Shown one piece after another: positions 34,501 through 42,101 of a stretch of DNA of 64,000 bases. The number at the start of each line of letters is the position of its first letter. The stretch's first letter is position 1. Under the pieces are notes generated by a model. It had not been told where the DNA came from. It ran no database searches and saw only the letters and a list, made by a program, of their open reading frames with translations. Position numbers and translations under genes: made by a program. Source of the DNA: RGIG9115 sp045603225 (GTDB lineage Bacteria; Bacillota; Clostridia; UBA1381). The DNA is taken from positions 4,411 to 68,410 of the forward strand of contig JAZULT010000047.1 in the NCBI GenBank assembly GCA_045603225.1, read 5' to 3'.

Positions 34501-35236
34501 TATCACATACATCACCGTATACATCAATATTTGATGTAACAGTTGATACAACATGACCGCCTTCACCCATAAAGCCGATAACTCCGCCAACGTATGATCT
34601 GTATCTTAATCCATCTTCTGTAGATACAGCTTTTACGTAACTTCCTTCATTAGCATTTACAGTCACATTAGTTACATTCGCATAAACATTTTTACCGAGT
34701 ACGCCACCTACATATGACATACCATCAATTTTAATATCACCTTTTACTGTGATATTTGTGTACTTAGATGTATAAGGTGTACCCGCAACAGCACCAACAT
34801 TAAGACGTCCTTTAAGAGTTACGTTTTCAACAATAACATTCTTAACTTCACCATTCTGTGTGAAACCGAACAAACCAATATCACTTTTTCCGCTTGTTAC
34901 AGAAAGATTTGAAATTGTATTTCCTTTACCATTGAATGTACCATTGAATGAAGCACCGGATTTACCTATCGGTGTCCATTCTGCATCTGCAAGGTCAATA
35001 TCAGCTGCAAGTACAATTGTTTTCTTTGAGAAATTGTCACCTGCGTTTACAAGCTCCGCAAGACCTGCAAGTTCTTCTGCAGTATCAAGCACATAGCTAT
35101 CTTCTGACCCTGTGTACCATGCAGTATCTGCTGTACCGTCCCATACATCTGTTTCAGCAGCAAATGCGCTAAAACTCATTGTACTCATTACCATTGCAGC
35201 TGCAAGGAATGAGGACAACATTTTTTTCATTTTCAT
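31592..35236 (-). CDS. Secreted beta-helix/GLUG-like protein with C-terminal dockerin-type repeats
   Basis: 1214 residues. Signal peptide (MKMKKMLSSFLAAAMVMSTM, cleavage near SAFAAE). Residues about 30-340 are GLUG-like (WTPIGKSGASFNGTFNGKGNTI, SYVGGVLGKN), and beta-helix stretches follow to about 830. A cohesin-like domain (about 850-1010) and a module with GYRTARYTT (about 1030-1130) come next. The end is dockerin-like: GDIAQDNIIDKYDLAAVVSY and DLNRDGRIDADDISYVLVSW. The first calcium loop lacks the usual Asn at position 3 and Gly at position 6; the second is canonical. The last ~65 residues are nearly identical to the next protein. Likely a surface-complex component; no enzyme motif seen. 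Confidence 0.8.
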   Translation of the reverse strand: MKMKKMLSSFLAAAMVMSTMSFSAFAAETDVWDGTADTAWYTGSEDSYVLDTAEELAGLAELVNAGDNFSKKTIVLAADIDLADAEWTPIGKSGASFNGTFNGKGNTISNLSVTSGKSDIGLFGFTQNGEVKNVIVENVTLKGRLNVGAVAGTPYTSKYTNITVKGDIKIDGMSYVGGVLGKNVYANVTNVTVNANEGSYVKAVSTEDGLRYRSYVGGVIGFMGEGGHVVSTVTSNIDVYGDVCDIGGIAGIAHYGNTFENCSSTGTVTLTDYVDDGDLIEMGGIVGVWHDESGTTVKMVGNSFGGTLYAQDAEGNPVDESLYINNTITGPSYSNNNTNVNNLTVDDTKYAAKIGTTYYDTFDAALAAATAKSGKVTLTLLADAKWVTGAGHGSTPMVPAESAAELTIVGNDYTITATGDGVGSIRAANDTCLTFNNVNFKDESVSYAEDAWEFTYLEFAGKLKFTDCDFMDEIQLDTDNGNAPETGATFTDCTFESNEPSVYAVWYGDGTATFDSCTFTGYRGLKIHEAYGSEVDAVTVENCTFDGLTKKPGIAIGDLNADTDITLSNNKLINVQPGDQGAYLLEADTDVSTFNFVAQNNEVVADGESVYPIVKIGDNEYPTLESAFAAAAEGDTITLYADAAPVLASQRSITKATTIDLNGNTLTLNEDDLYFGTTTFMNGNIVVAPSVKASTAVFWMFADQKLTFDNVDITATGVTGTYLMGINGGTGSAINLLNGTDIIIDNDSTAGLTAVICDNGNGNSVIIKDSNIDVNKIEGRFYLGGQNGSVSVENSIIDLDGVKEGFLLRAGQKLDIAGTSNVNVKLNDTNGRYGINITDATAIYTVADTATVNASVYRVPTAGNIADTVKLSFVPTDDERVYNIYVEPTEDNKTINRLMAVQTKFVLTSNDKIGYTLAPAADKGVTLTSDISDDEAYVFNFDGVTAPDATGEQILIGSVTFNGTGTFTFGVADTQTYADSKIKTALLEDNIVDEYIPNGDINAGEGKFDIANSVTSEITIEEKKNKLTIGIDFNNNITAGKAADYNDMWVTVTGSNGDVYTGYVGSGTDAENVKYDGDYTDARAEWTFDVVSGYRYTVVVKGEGYRTARYTTVVDSDKTLKFWNNALEKADGTIREDYIEKDLDRSKRDITFLAGDIAQDNIIDKYDLAAVVSYFGYDDKTEKVDMADYVKYDLNRDGRIDADDISYVLVSWGK

Positions 35237-35333
35237 GAAAAATTCCTTCTTTCTTTTTATTTTTTTTGCGAAACCTTTCGCTGTGGGATATATAATTAAT
35301 CAACCGTAGTTGAAAAATTAACAAAATAATTTG

Positions 35334-35396
35334 CTCTTTCAAAGCACATAACATTTCGGTTATATGCTTTGAAAGAGGGGAAGGTATACACCTTCC
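35334..35396 (-). terminator. Double-hairpin end of the second dockerin gene
   Basis: CTCTTTCAAAGCA (35334-35346) pairs with 35365-35377, followed by GGAAGG/CCTTCC (35379-35396). Same outer stem sequence and order as at 31502-31572, with different inner sequences, showing a duplicated and then diverged 3' flank. Confidence 0.65.
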
Positions 35397-35414
35397 GCCT
35401 CTTTGTAATTCTGA

Positions 35415-37799
35415 TTATTTACCCCATGATACGAGTACGTATGAGATATCGTCAGCGTCTATTCTGCCGTCACGGTTAAGGTCGTACTTAACGTAATCTG
35501 TCATGTCAACATACACACCATCAGATAATTCTGTATTTTCATCATATCCGAAGTATGATACCACTGCCGCGAGGTCGTACTTATCAATAATGTTATCCTG
35601 TGCAATATCACCTGCGAGGAATGTTCCAGATCTGAGAGATCTGTCAAGACCTGCTTCAATGTAATCTTTTCTTTCAGTTCTGTCTTCATTTTCAAGTGCA
35701 TTGTTCCAGAAATTGAGGGTGAGTTTGTTTTCAAGAGGCTGAACAAGTGTTGTGTAACGTGCAGTTCTGTAGCCCTGACCCTTGATTACAACTGTGTATC
35801 TTGTGCCTTCTCCTACAACAACTTTGAAAGGTACTACTGCTTCTTTAGCTGTGTAATCAATATCATCTGTACCGATTGTTTCTTCGTAAACCTTACCATT
35901 AGCACCTGTAAGTGTAACGGTCATGTCAACATCTTCTGCAAGTCTTCCTGCTGTAATATTGTTATTGAATTTAATTACAACATCAATTTCTCTTTCAGCT
36001 TCTTTGAGTTCAACTCCGCCTACGATTTTTGAATTTTCAACATCGAATTCGCCCTGCTTGTTGGCATCTGTAATCTGAGCTGCAGGAACATAGCTCTGAA
36101 CTATATTATCTGCTGCAGTAGCTGTATTTGCTTTTGTTTCTGTATAAGCAGAATCAAGACCAAACTCAAACTTACCGTAACCCTCAAACTCTACTTTACC
36201 TATATAAATTTCTGAACCTGAATCATCCGGTTTTGAATTTCCGTTAAAGTTAAATACATAAACTTCTTCATTATCAATATCTTCTGTGAGGGTAACACCT
36301 TCAGCCGGTGTAAGAGTATAGCCGATTTTTTCGCCTTCAATTACATCAAGCTTAAACTTTCCTTCAACTGCTGAAAGTCTGTGAATATACTGATTAGCTG
36401 CTGTCGGAACAACATAGATGTCGTATTCGTTTTCATTTCCTTTAACTTTTCTGAAGTCAAGCTTTATTTCATCTGCATAGTCAACCGTAAATACAAACTT
36501 ATCACTTGCGGGAACAGGAACTGTTTCATTTGCCGGTTCGTACAAATTAAGAGCAAGATCTATCTGAAAATCAGGGTTCTTTGCAAGATATTCATCATTT
36601 ACAAACACACCACAGCTGAAATCCTGAACTAAGGAAAATACCTCTGCACATGTAAACTTCAGTCCCGGTTTGTTAAGAAGCTTTGCAGCATATTCCATTA
36701 TCTTAAATGATTCATTTGCTTTGATAGTAACATCATTGAACGGAACCGATATCCATCCGTAATCGCCATAATGACCTGCAAGATAACCGTCAGCTGAACC
36801 GTCAGCATTAAATGTGATATCTTTATTTACTTTTAATTCAAAATCAGCAAACCACTCAGCATATTTTTCAATCTGGTCATCTGTTATTTCTGTAGGAATC
36901 TTGAAATTCTTAGCAAATGTGAGTTCAAAGTCACGTTCTGCAGTGCTGTCTGAAATAACTGCCTGCGGAACAGGAACATCTGCTACCCAGTCAAGTTCTC
37001 CCCATACAACCGGCCAAAGGTTGTCAGGGCCATTCATTTCAACAACATTTTCACCGATATATTCATCGTCTGCATAATACTTAATTTTGTTCGGTACTCT
37101 TAAAACTGACGGATTATTAGCTTCCCATACAGTATTCCAATAATCATCAGTCCATAAAGATGTCGTGAAATTCCATGTAATAATTTCAATATTTCCATCA
37201 AGTATGCTGTCTGTAACATCAACAAGATTTGTTGTAGCAATCTTTGTATCACCTGAGTAAAGCTCGATATAGAAGTTTTCTGATGCCATTACATTTTTAG
37301 CTTCGCCCATGATTCGGTCTGTTCCTACATATGCAGTCTGCAACAAAGCAACACCCGGAATGTCTTTCCATTCACGTTTGTCAGACGGTTTGTCATAATT
37401 ATACATTCTGATATCGTCTGTACTATCAACCAATACGTTGTCTACCCAAAGTTCAGCCTTATCAGGAACCTTATTGTAAACCGGCTTACTGTTCCATGTT
37501 GTATCCCATGAACCTGAAGTCTGAGTCATTTCAACTTTTGCACTTAAAGCACTATTACTAAGATAATTTTTTTTCACAAGCTCTGTTGTTGATAAAACCT
37601 CATCACCTGAATACAACCAGATTTCTATACTTTCAGTTGCATCTAAGTTTTTAAGCTCGAAATTGATATATGAACCTTCATCATCCACAGTAACAACTCC
37701 GGGTTGGATTGTACCTCCGGCAGCAAAAGCTGTGAGGCTCATTGTTGTCATCATCATTGCAGCTGCAAGGAATGTTGACAAGATTTTTTTGATTTTCAT
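35415..37799 (-). CDS. Secreted protein with cohesin-like, GYRTARYTT and dockerin modules
   Basis: 794 residues with start at 37799 (an upstream in-frame ATG at 37856 lies inside the previous gene). Signal peptide MKIKKILSTFLAAAMMMTTM, nearly the same as the neighbouring dockerin protein. The N-terminal ~430 residues contain two repeated units of a beta domain (YINFELKNLDATESIEIWLYSGD / NVMASENFYIELYSGDTKI), perhaps substrate-binding. A cohesin-like domain follows at about 440-590, a GYRTARYTT module at 600-705, and a dockerin at about 725-794 with the same imperfect first and canonical second calcium loop. It lies 26 bp after the SLH-cohesin gene and is surely co-transcribed with it. Confidence 0.8.
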   Translation of the reverse strand: MKIKKILSTFLAAAMMMTTMSLTAFAAGGTIQPGVVTVDDEGSYINFELKNLDATESIEIWLYSGDEVLSTTELVKKNYLSNSALSAKVEMTQTSGSWDTTWNSKPVYNKVPDKAELWVDNVLVDSTDDIRMYNYDKPSDKREWKDIPGVALLQTAYVGTDRIMGEAKNVMASENFYIELYSGDTKIATTNLVDVTDSILDGNIEIITWNFTTSLWTDDYWNTVWEANNPSVLRVPNKIKYYADDEYIGENVVEMNGPDNLWPVVWGELDWVADVPVPQAVISDSTAERDFELTFAKNFKIPTEITDDQIEKYAEWFADFELKVNKDITFNADGSADGYLAGHYGDYGWISVPFNDVTIKANESFKIMEYAAKLLNKPGLKFTCAEVFSLVQDFSCGVFVNDEYLAKNPDFQIDLALNLYEPANETVPVPASDKFVFTVDYADEIKLDFRKVKGNENEYDIYVVPTAANQYIHRLSAVEGKFKLDVIEGEKIGYTLTPAEGVTLTEDIDNEEVYVFNFNGNSKPDDSGSEIYIGKVEFEGYGKFEFGLDSAYTETKANTATAADNIVQSYVPAAQITDANKQGEFDVENSKIVGGVELKEAEREIDVVIKFNNNITAGRLAEDVDMTVTLTGANGKVYEETIGTDDIDYTAKEAVVPFKVVVGEGTRYTVVIKGQGYRTARYTTLVQPLENKLTLNFWNNALENEDRTERKDYIEAGLDRSLRSGTFLAGDIAQDNIIDKYDLAAVVSYFGYDENTELSDGVYVDMTDYVKYDLNRDGRIDADDISYVLVSWGK

Positions 37800-37825
37800 T
37801 TTAAAATCCTTCTTTCTTTTTATTT

Positions 37826-39841
37826 TTAGTCCATAAGTGCTGCAAGTCTTGCACACATTACGGCTACCTCGGCTCTTGTTGCATTTCCGAGGGGGTTTAC
37901 ATTTCCGTCACTGCCTTTGATGATTTCCGCCTTAACCATAGATGCCATTGCTGTCTTTGCATAATCCGAGATACTTCCTCTGTCAGCAAAAGCATCAAGA
38001 GATGACATATCATCAGTTTCAGCTATATATCCTTTAGCGAGAAAAGCACGGTAAGCAAGAGTTATTAAATCCTGTCTTGTAATCGTGTTTTCCGGCATAA
38101 AGTTCTGTCCGTCACCGGTTGCTATTCCGGCCGCTTTTGCACTGCCTATCGCATTATAATAATACATATTGGCCGGTACATCCGCAAAGTTCTCGGTAAA
38201 CTCATCGTTTATTCCGAGCATTCTTGTAAGAATGAGTATAAAGTCACCACGCTTAATGTTATTGGCAGGTGAGTATGTTGTTTCGCTTGTTCCGCTGATT
38301 ATTCCTTTATTCTTAAGGCTGTAAATTGAATCCTTAGCCCAGTCATATCCTCCTAAATCAGTAAACGGTTCATTCGGATTCGAAGGTGTCGGTGTCACAG
38401 TTGTTCCCGGTGTCGGAGCAGTGGTTGAACCACCACCGCCGAGGCTTCCGCCTCCGCCGCCTCCTCCACCGCCGCCTCCGCCGCCACCGCCACCGGTGGA
38501 GCCGGAATCGTCAGTAGTAGCCGAAGCAACCTCTGAAAATTCACCTTGTCCTTTTTCGTTAACTGCCGCTATTGCAACATAATACTTTGTATCTTCGTCA
38601 AGACCTGTAATTGTATATTCTGTAGTTGAACCCTTCTCGATTTTCACTTCCTCGTCAAGGTCATCTTTTTCTGTTCCGTATTTGATAACATATCCTGTTA
38701 TTGCTGAACCGCCGTCTGAAGGCTTCTTCCATTTAACGGTTATTTTCTTTTTGCCACCGTCAAGTGTCGGTTTGTCAGGCTTACCGGGAACAGTTTTTTC
38801 TGTTTCATCCTTATCGTCATTGTCATCAATTCCGTCAAACACATTGTCGTGTTCATCAACTTCTCCGTCACGGTTAAAGTCAGCCGCAACACTGTATTCG
38901 ATTATTGAATCTGCATTTTCGTCATCTTCTGCCGGAGGATTGATAATAAACTCGTATTTCGCCTTATCATCTGCATCTACATCTCCGTCCTTGTCAATGT
39001 CGCCCGGTCTGAACTCATCATTCGTTATCTTAAGCTCTTCACTGAAGTCAACATTTTCTTTAACATATGTAACATATCCGTTTGCCGAAAGCTCTACGGT
39101 ATATGTATCACCTTTGAGAACCTTATCTGTCACAACGAAGGTCGGCGGTGACGGGAATTTCTCATGTTCTTCATCTATCACAACAGAAAACGGTTTTTGT
39201 GTTCTTTCATTTGTGATTGTAAGAGTAATCGGATTTTCTTTACTTACTTTATTTCTTATATCATAGTCGCTGACCTTATTCATTTCAAGTCTGACACTGA
39301 TATCCATAGCCTCGTTTTCAGAATCGGTAGAGGTTACTGTTTCTGAAACAGCCTTATTAGCATAGGTCTTAGCTCCGTCAGCTTTAATCCATGTAACGTC
39401 TTTATCATCGTCAAGAGTAAGTGTTACGCTTTTTCCAACTTCCCCTTCAAACGTTACAACAAACAAATCTTTGCTTAAATCAATTTTTTCCTTATTATTA
39501 ATAAGTGCGACATTGATACGGTTTGTATCTTCCATTTTTTCTCCAAGTGCGTAACCGTCCGGAAGCTCCGGAACATCTACCAGGAAATCAACCCCTTTAA
39601 ATTCAAGGTCTCCGTCAAATTCCATTCCGAACTGTATAGTATCAGCACCTGATTTTACTCCGTTTATACTTACGATAACCTTCGCCTCTCCGGGAAGAGT
39701 ACCGTGATCCTCTTCGGTATAGTCTTTAAAAACAACATCAAATCCGCTCGCGGCAAAAACCGGTGCTGCCGTAAACGTTCCTGCAACCATGGCAATCGCC
39801 ATCATTACAGAACCAAATCTTCTTATAAGTCCTGATTTCAT
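37826..39841 (-). CDS. SLH-anchored cohesin-like/dockerin/FN3 scaffold protein
   Basis: 671 residues; the start at 39841 has GGAGG 7 nt upstream. Signal peptide to about residue 32 (GTFTAAPVFAASG). A cohesin-like beta domain occupies about 33-170 (VIVSINGVKSGADTIQFGMEF). An X-like module (about 185-270, YTVELSANGYVTYVK) leads to a dockerin-like pair with canonical loops (DIDKDGDVDADD and DFNRDGEVDEHD, about 277-340). An FN3 domain spans about 350-440, a 15-Gly run about 450-465, and three SLH domains about 490-671. The combination is that of a wall-anchored scaffoldin. It is 29 bp downstream of a TetR gene and shares module order with the two dockerin proteins. Confidence 0.82.
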   Translation of the reverse strand: MKSGLIRRFGSVMMAIAMVAGTFTAAPVFAASGFDVVFKDYTEEDHGTLPGEAKVIVSINGVKSGADTIQFGMEFDGDLEFKGVDFLVDVPELPDGYALGEKMEDTNRINVALINNKEKIDLSKDLFVVTFEGEVGKSVTLTLDDDKDVTWIKADGAKTYANKAVSETVTSTDSENEAMDISVRLEMNKVSDYDIRNKVSKENPITLTITNERTQKPFSVVIDEEHEKFPSPPTFVVTDKVLKGDTYTVELSANGYVTYVKENVDFSEELKITNDEFRPGDIDKDGDVDADDKAKYEFIINPPAEDDENADSIIEYSVAADFNRDGEVDEHDNVFDGIDDNDDKDETEKTVPGKPDKPTLDGGKKKITVKWKKPSDGGSAITGYVIKYGTEKDDLDEEVKIEKGSTTEYTITGLDEDTKYYVAIAAVNEKGQGEFSEVASATTDDSGSTGGGGGGGGGGGGGGGGSLGGGGSTTAPTPGTTVTPTPSNPNEPFTDLGGYDWAKDSIYSLKNKGIISGTSETTYSPANNIKRGDFILILTRMLGINDEFTENFADVPANMYYYNAIGSAKAAGIATGDGQNFMPENTITRQDLITLAYRAFLAKGYIAETDDMSSLDAFADRGSISDYAKTAMASMVKAEIIKGSDGNVNPLGNATRAEVAVMCARLAALMD

Positions 39842-39870
39842 AATTATGCCTCCATTCAATCCAATATTCA

Positions 39871-40440
39871 TTAATTGCTGCGTTCACGTTCCATTTTTAT
39901 CTTTAATGTATCATATAAATCCTTAAGCTGCATTTCTGAAACCTCTCTGTCATCCCATACAACATAATCAACGAGAATTGATATAAGCATGTATATAATC
40001 GGTGTCACGGTTTCCTGTTTGCATCCGAGAATATCCGAGATACGGCATATATACTTCTCATATACCTGTTTGAAATCCTCCGCTTTTTCTCTTATACGGT
40101 CTCCGTAAACAGGGCTTGTTGTCATCTGGAAAATCAAACGAAACTCCAGCTTGTATTTATCTACCTCATCAAGAAATGTATCAAAAAACACTTCTGGGTT
40201 TTCCAGCTTCTCAAAAGCAACATCAAACAGAGCTCCTGCTACCTTGCTTATTCCGTGCTTAACAACATTTATGTAAATATCATCCTTATCATCAAACCAA
40301 TAATAAATACTACCGGTTGATATTTCCATATCTCTGCACAAATCACGTACCGAGGTGTTTTCAAGTCCGTTCTTTACAAGATATTTAAACGAAGGTTCCA
40401 AAAAATCGGTTTCAAGATTTTTAACAACTCTTTTCCTCAT
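39871..40440 (-). CDS. TetR-family transcriptional regulator
   Basis: 189 residues. TetR helix-turn-helix at about 20-60 (NTSVRDLCRDMEISTGSIYYWFDDKDDIY) and an all-helical ligand domain after it. The start at 40440 is preferred over 40464 because the nearest AAGG lies just ahead. It is the first gene of the cluster that continues with the SLH-cohesin and dockerin genes, and two operator-like inverted repeats lie in its promoter. It therefore probably controls surface-complex expression as well as itself. Ligand unknown. Confidence 0.8.
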   Translation of the reverse strand: MRKRVVKNLETDFLEPSFKYLVKNGLENTSVRDLCRDMEISTGSIYYWFDDKDDIYINVVKHGISKVAGALFDVAFEKLENPEVFFDTFLDEVDKYKLEFRLIFQMTTSPVYGDRIREKAEDFKQVYEKYICRISDILGCKQETVTPIIYMLISILVDYVVWDDREVSEMQLKDLYDTLKIKMERERSN

Positions 40441-40476
40441 GGTAAATCTGCCTTTCGCAAGCAACCGTCATATGTA

Positions 40477-40567
40477 TTAGAGCGATTGCTTAAATTTGGA
40501 ACAAAATTTTTTATGACATTCTATCATGTCACTACTACAGTTTATCATTTTTTAGAACGATTGTCAA
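40477..40567 (-). promoter_or_regulatory. TetR promoter with two candidate operators
   Basis: Minus-strand TTGACA (40562-40567), 17-bp spacer, TAAACT (40539-40544). Two related sequences with a shared GATT centre, TTAGAGC-GATT-GCTTAA (40477-40493) and TTAGAAC-GATT-GTCAA (40552-40567), flank the start site. The second overlaps the -35 box. They fit autoregulatory TetR operators. The remainder of the 377-bp gap (40568-40728) is AT-rich with no further recognised feature. Confidence 0.45.
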
Positions 40568-40728
40568 TAGCTTATAGCATTTTTTTATAAAATCGTCATT
40601 ATGCAACAAACGAAAAACACATATAACTAATCATGTGAACAAAAACGACATTTCGTACATAATCTTTATACTGCATTTTCCACAAAGAACATATAATTTT
40701 CAACTAAATAAATTTTTTTTTATTTTTT

Positions 40729-40768
40729 TGCAACCTTTTGCACCTTTCAAATGTATTATATACGTAAG
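40729..40768 (+). promoter_or_regulatory. Candidate promoter of the stalk-domain gene, possibly ECF-type
   Basis: TGCAACCTTTTGC (40729 onward), about 18 bp, then TATTATATACGTAAGG (40754-40769). The AAC-containing upstream element and CGTA-type downstream element resemble promoters read by extracytoplasmic-function sigma factors, though a plain TATTAT box is also present. Assigned by eye only. Confidence 0.3.
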
Positions 40769-40817
40769 GCGCTTTAATGCGTCAGAAAAAACTACATAAA
40801 AAGAGAGGAAAATTATT

Positions 40818-41837
40818 ATGAACAAAAAACTTTTATCTTTACTTTTAACAGGAGCGCTTGCCGCTTCAACATCAATCGCATTTGCTGAGGAAAACGTACC
40901 GGCAGAAGACGAAATCATGCTTATTACAGAAGAAGCAACAGAAGAAATTTCAGCCGGCGAAGCTGCAGAAGAAGAAACAGCTGCACTTCCTGCATACGTT
41001 ACATTCACAGGCACAGTAACAAAAGTCGAAGAAGAGCTTGTTACATTAAAAGGAGAAAACGATGAGGAATTCTTCTATAACAAATCAGCTCTCCAGCTTA
41101 CAATCGACAAGAACGGTGATATGTGCGAAATCGCTGCAGGAGATGCAGTTACATTATATGTAAACGGAAACACTCCGATGGTTCTTTCATATCCGGCAAA
41201 CTATGCTCCTACAGTTGTTGTCAAGGAAAGCGAAATTGAAAAAGCTATAAACGTTGACACATACGTAAAAGGCGAAACAGAAGGTAGCTATATAAACTCT
41301 GCTGAATCACTCGTTATCAATGTAGGCGAAGAAACAGAAATAATCAAGCTTTCAAGAGAAATGTTTGACGGAAATCTTGACGGATGCGACCTTATCGTTA
41401 TCTATACAACTTCAACATTCAGCATTCCTGCTCAGACTTCTCCCGAAAAAGTAATAGTTCTCAACAAACAGGTTGAAGCTCCTGTAGAAGTTGTTGAAGT
41501 TCCCGTAACAAAGGTACTTGTAAACGGAACCGATATCGAATACGACCCTTCAAACGGTGTTGAAAATATGCTTCCCGTTCGTAAAGTTGCTGAAGCTCTC
41601 GGATTCACGGTAGAATGGAACGGAGAAATCAGACAGGTTCTTTTAAATAGCGGAAAATATTCCTTCGTAATTGACGAAAACAGCTATATCGCAGGCAGAG
41701 CAATGCCGGTACAGCTTGAATCAGCACCTGTTCTCCACAACGATACAACATTTGTACCTCAGACATTCTTTACAGAGGTTCTCGGTGCTGTTGCAGAAGC
41801 AGTTGACGGTGTACTCAATATTAACGCTGCTGAATAA
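40818..41837 (+). CDS. Secreted stalk-domain protein (copper amine oxidase N-like)
   Basis: 339 residues. Signal peptide MNKKLLSLLLTGALAASTSI (cleavage near AFAEE), an acidic Glu/Ala linker (about 25-60), a central beta domain (about 60-225), and a C-terminal copper-amine-oxidase-N/stalk domain (about 240-335: VLVNGTDIEYDPSNGVENMLPVRKVAEALGFTVEW). The stalk domain is a common non-catalytic wall-associated module of Clostridia. Good ribosome site (AGAGAGGA) and a strong terminator after it, so a single-gene unit. Function unknown. Confidence 0.8.
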   Translation: MNKKLLSLLLTGALAASTSIAFAEENVPAEDEIMLITEEATEEISAGEAAEEETAALPAYVTFTGTVTKVEEELVTLKGENDEEFFYNKSALQLTIDKNGDMCEIAAGDAVTLYVNGNTPMVLSYPANYAPTVVVKESEIEKAINVDTYVKGETEGSYINSAESLVINVGEETEIIKLSREMFDGNLDGCDLIVIYTTSTFSIPAQTSPEKVIVLNKQVEAPVEVVEVPVTKVLVNGTDIEYDPSNGVENMLPVRKVAEALGFTVEWNGEIRQVLLNSGKYSFVIDENSYIAGRAMPVQLESAPVLHNDTTFVPQTFFTEVLGAVAEAVDGVLNINAAE

Positions 41838-41860
41838 TACTTTTCAAACAAAAAATACAG

Positions 41861-41902
41861 ATGCAGAATGGACGAAACAAACCGCCCATTCTGCATTTTT
41901 TT
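41861..41902 (+). terminator. Intrinsic terminator of the stalk-domain gene
   Basis: ATGCAGAATGG (41861-41871) pairs perfectly with CCATTCTGCAT (41886-41896), followed by T7. Confidence 0.9.
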
Positions 41903-41945
41903 AATTTTTGAATTTAGTATAAATTGCTGAAAATCATATATTCCG

Positions 41946-41974
41946 TTGACAAAATGCTGTTTTAGGGGTATAAT
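41946..41974 (+). promoter_or_regulatory. Promoter of the COG0523 operon
   Basis: TTGACA (41946-41951), 17-bp spacer, TATAAT (41969-41974). Start point expected near 41981, leaving a 120-nt leader before the first gene. Confidence 0.85.
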
Positions 41975-41980
41975 TACTCA

Positions 41981-42101
41981 TAAAGGACAACAAGCAAAAA
42001 ATGGCGGATTTACACCGCTTAAGTAAATGATAATTAATTCAGTGATTACTTAAGGTGTCCTTAGAGTTGGTCGCTCAGGCTAAACGAAAAGAGGTATAAA
42101 A
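41981..42101 (+). promoter_or_regulatory. Structured leader RNA of unknown class before the COG0523 genes
   Basis: The 120-nt leader can close into a three-way junction: P1 AAGGACA (41983-41989) with TGTCCTT (42056-42062); P2 GCGG (42004-42007) with CCGC (42015-42018); P3 CTTAAGTAA (42018-42026) with TTACTTAAG (42046-42054). A tail AGAGTTGGTCGCTCAGGCTAAACG precedes the ribosome site (written in parts: AGAGTTGGTCG, CTCAGGCTAAACG). It does not match the preQ1, purine, TPP, cobalamin, NiCo or Mn riboswitch patterns I know. It could be a metal-sensing riboswitch or a protein-binding leader. Confidence 0.45.

Noticed and set aside
42004..42062. Leader RNA as a known riboswitch (purine, TPP, cobalamin, NiCo, Mn)
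   Set aside because: None of the conserved core sequences of these classes is present, so it is left unclassified.
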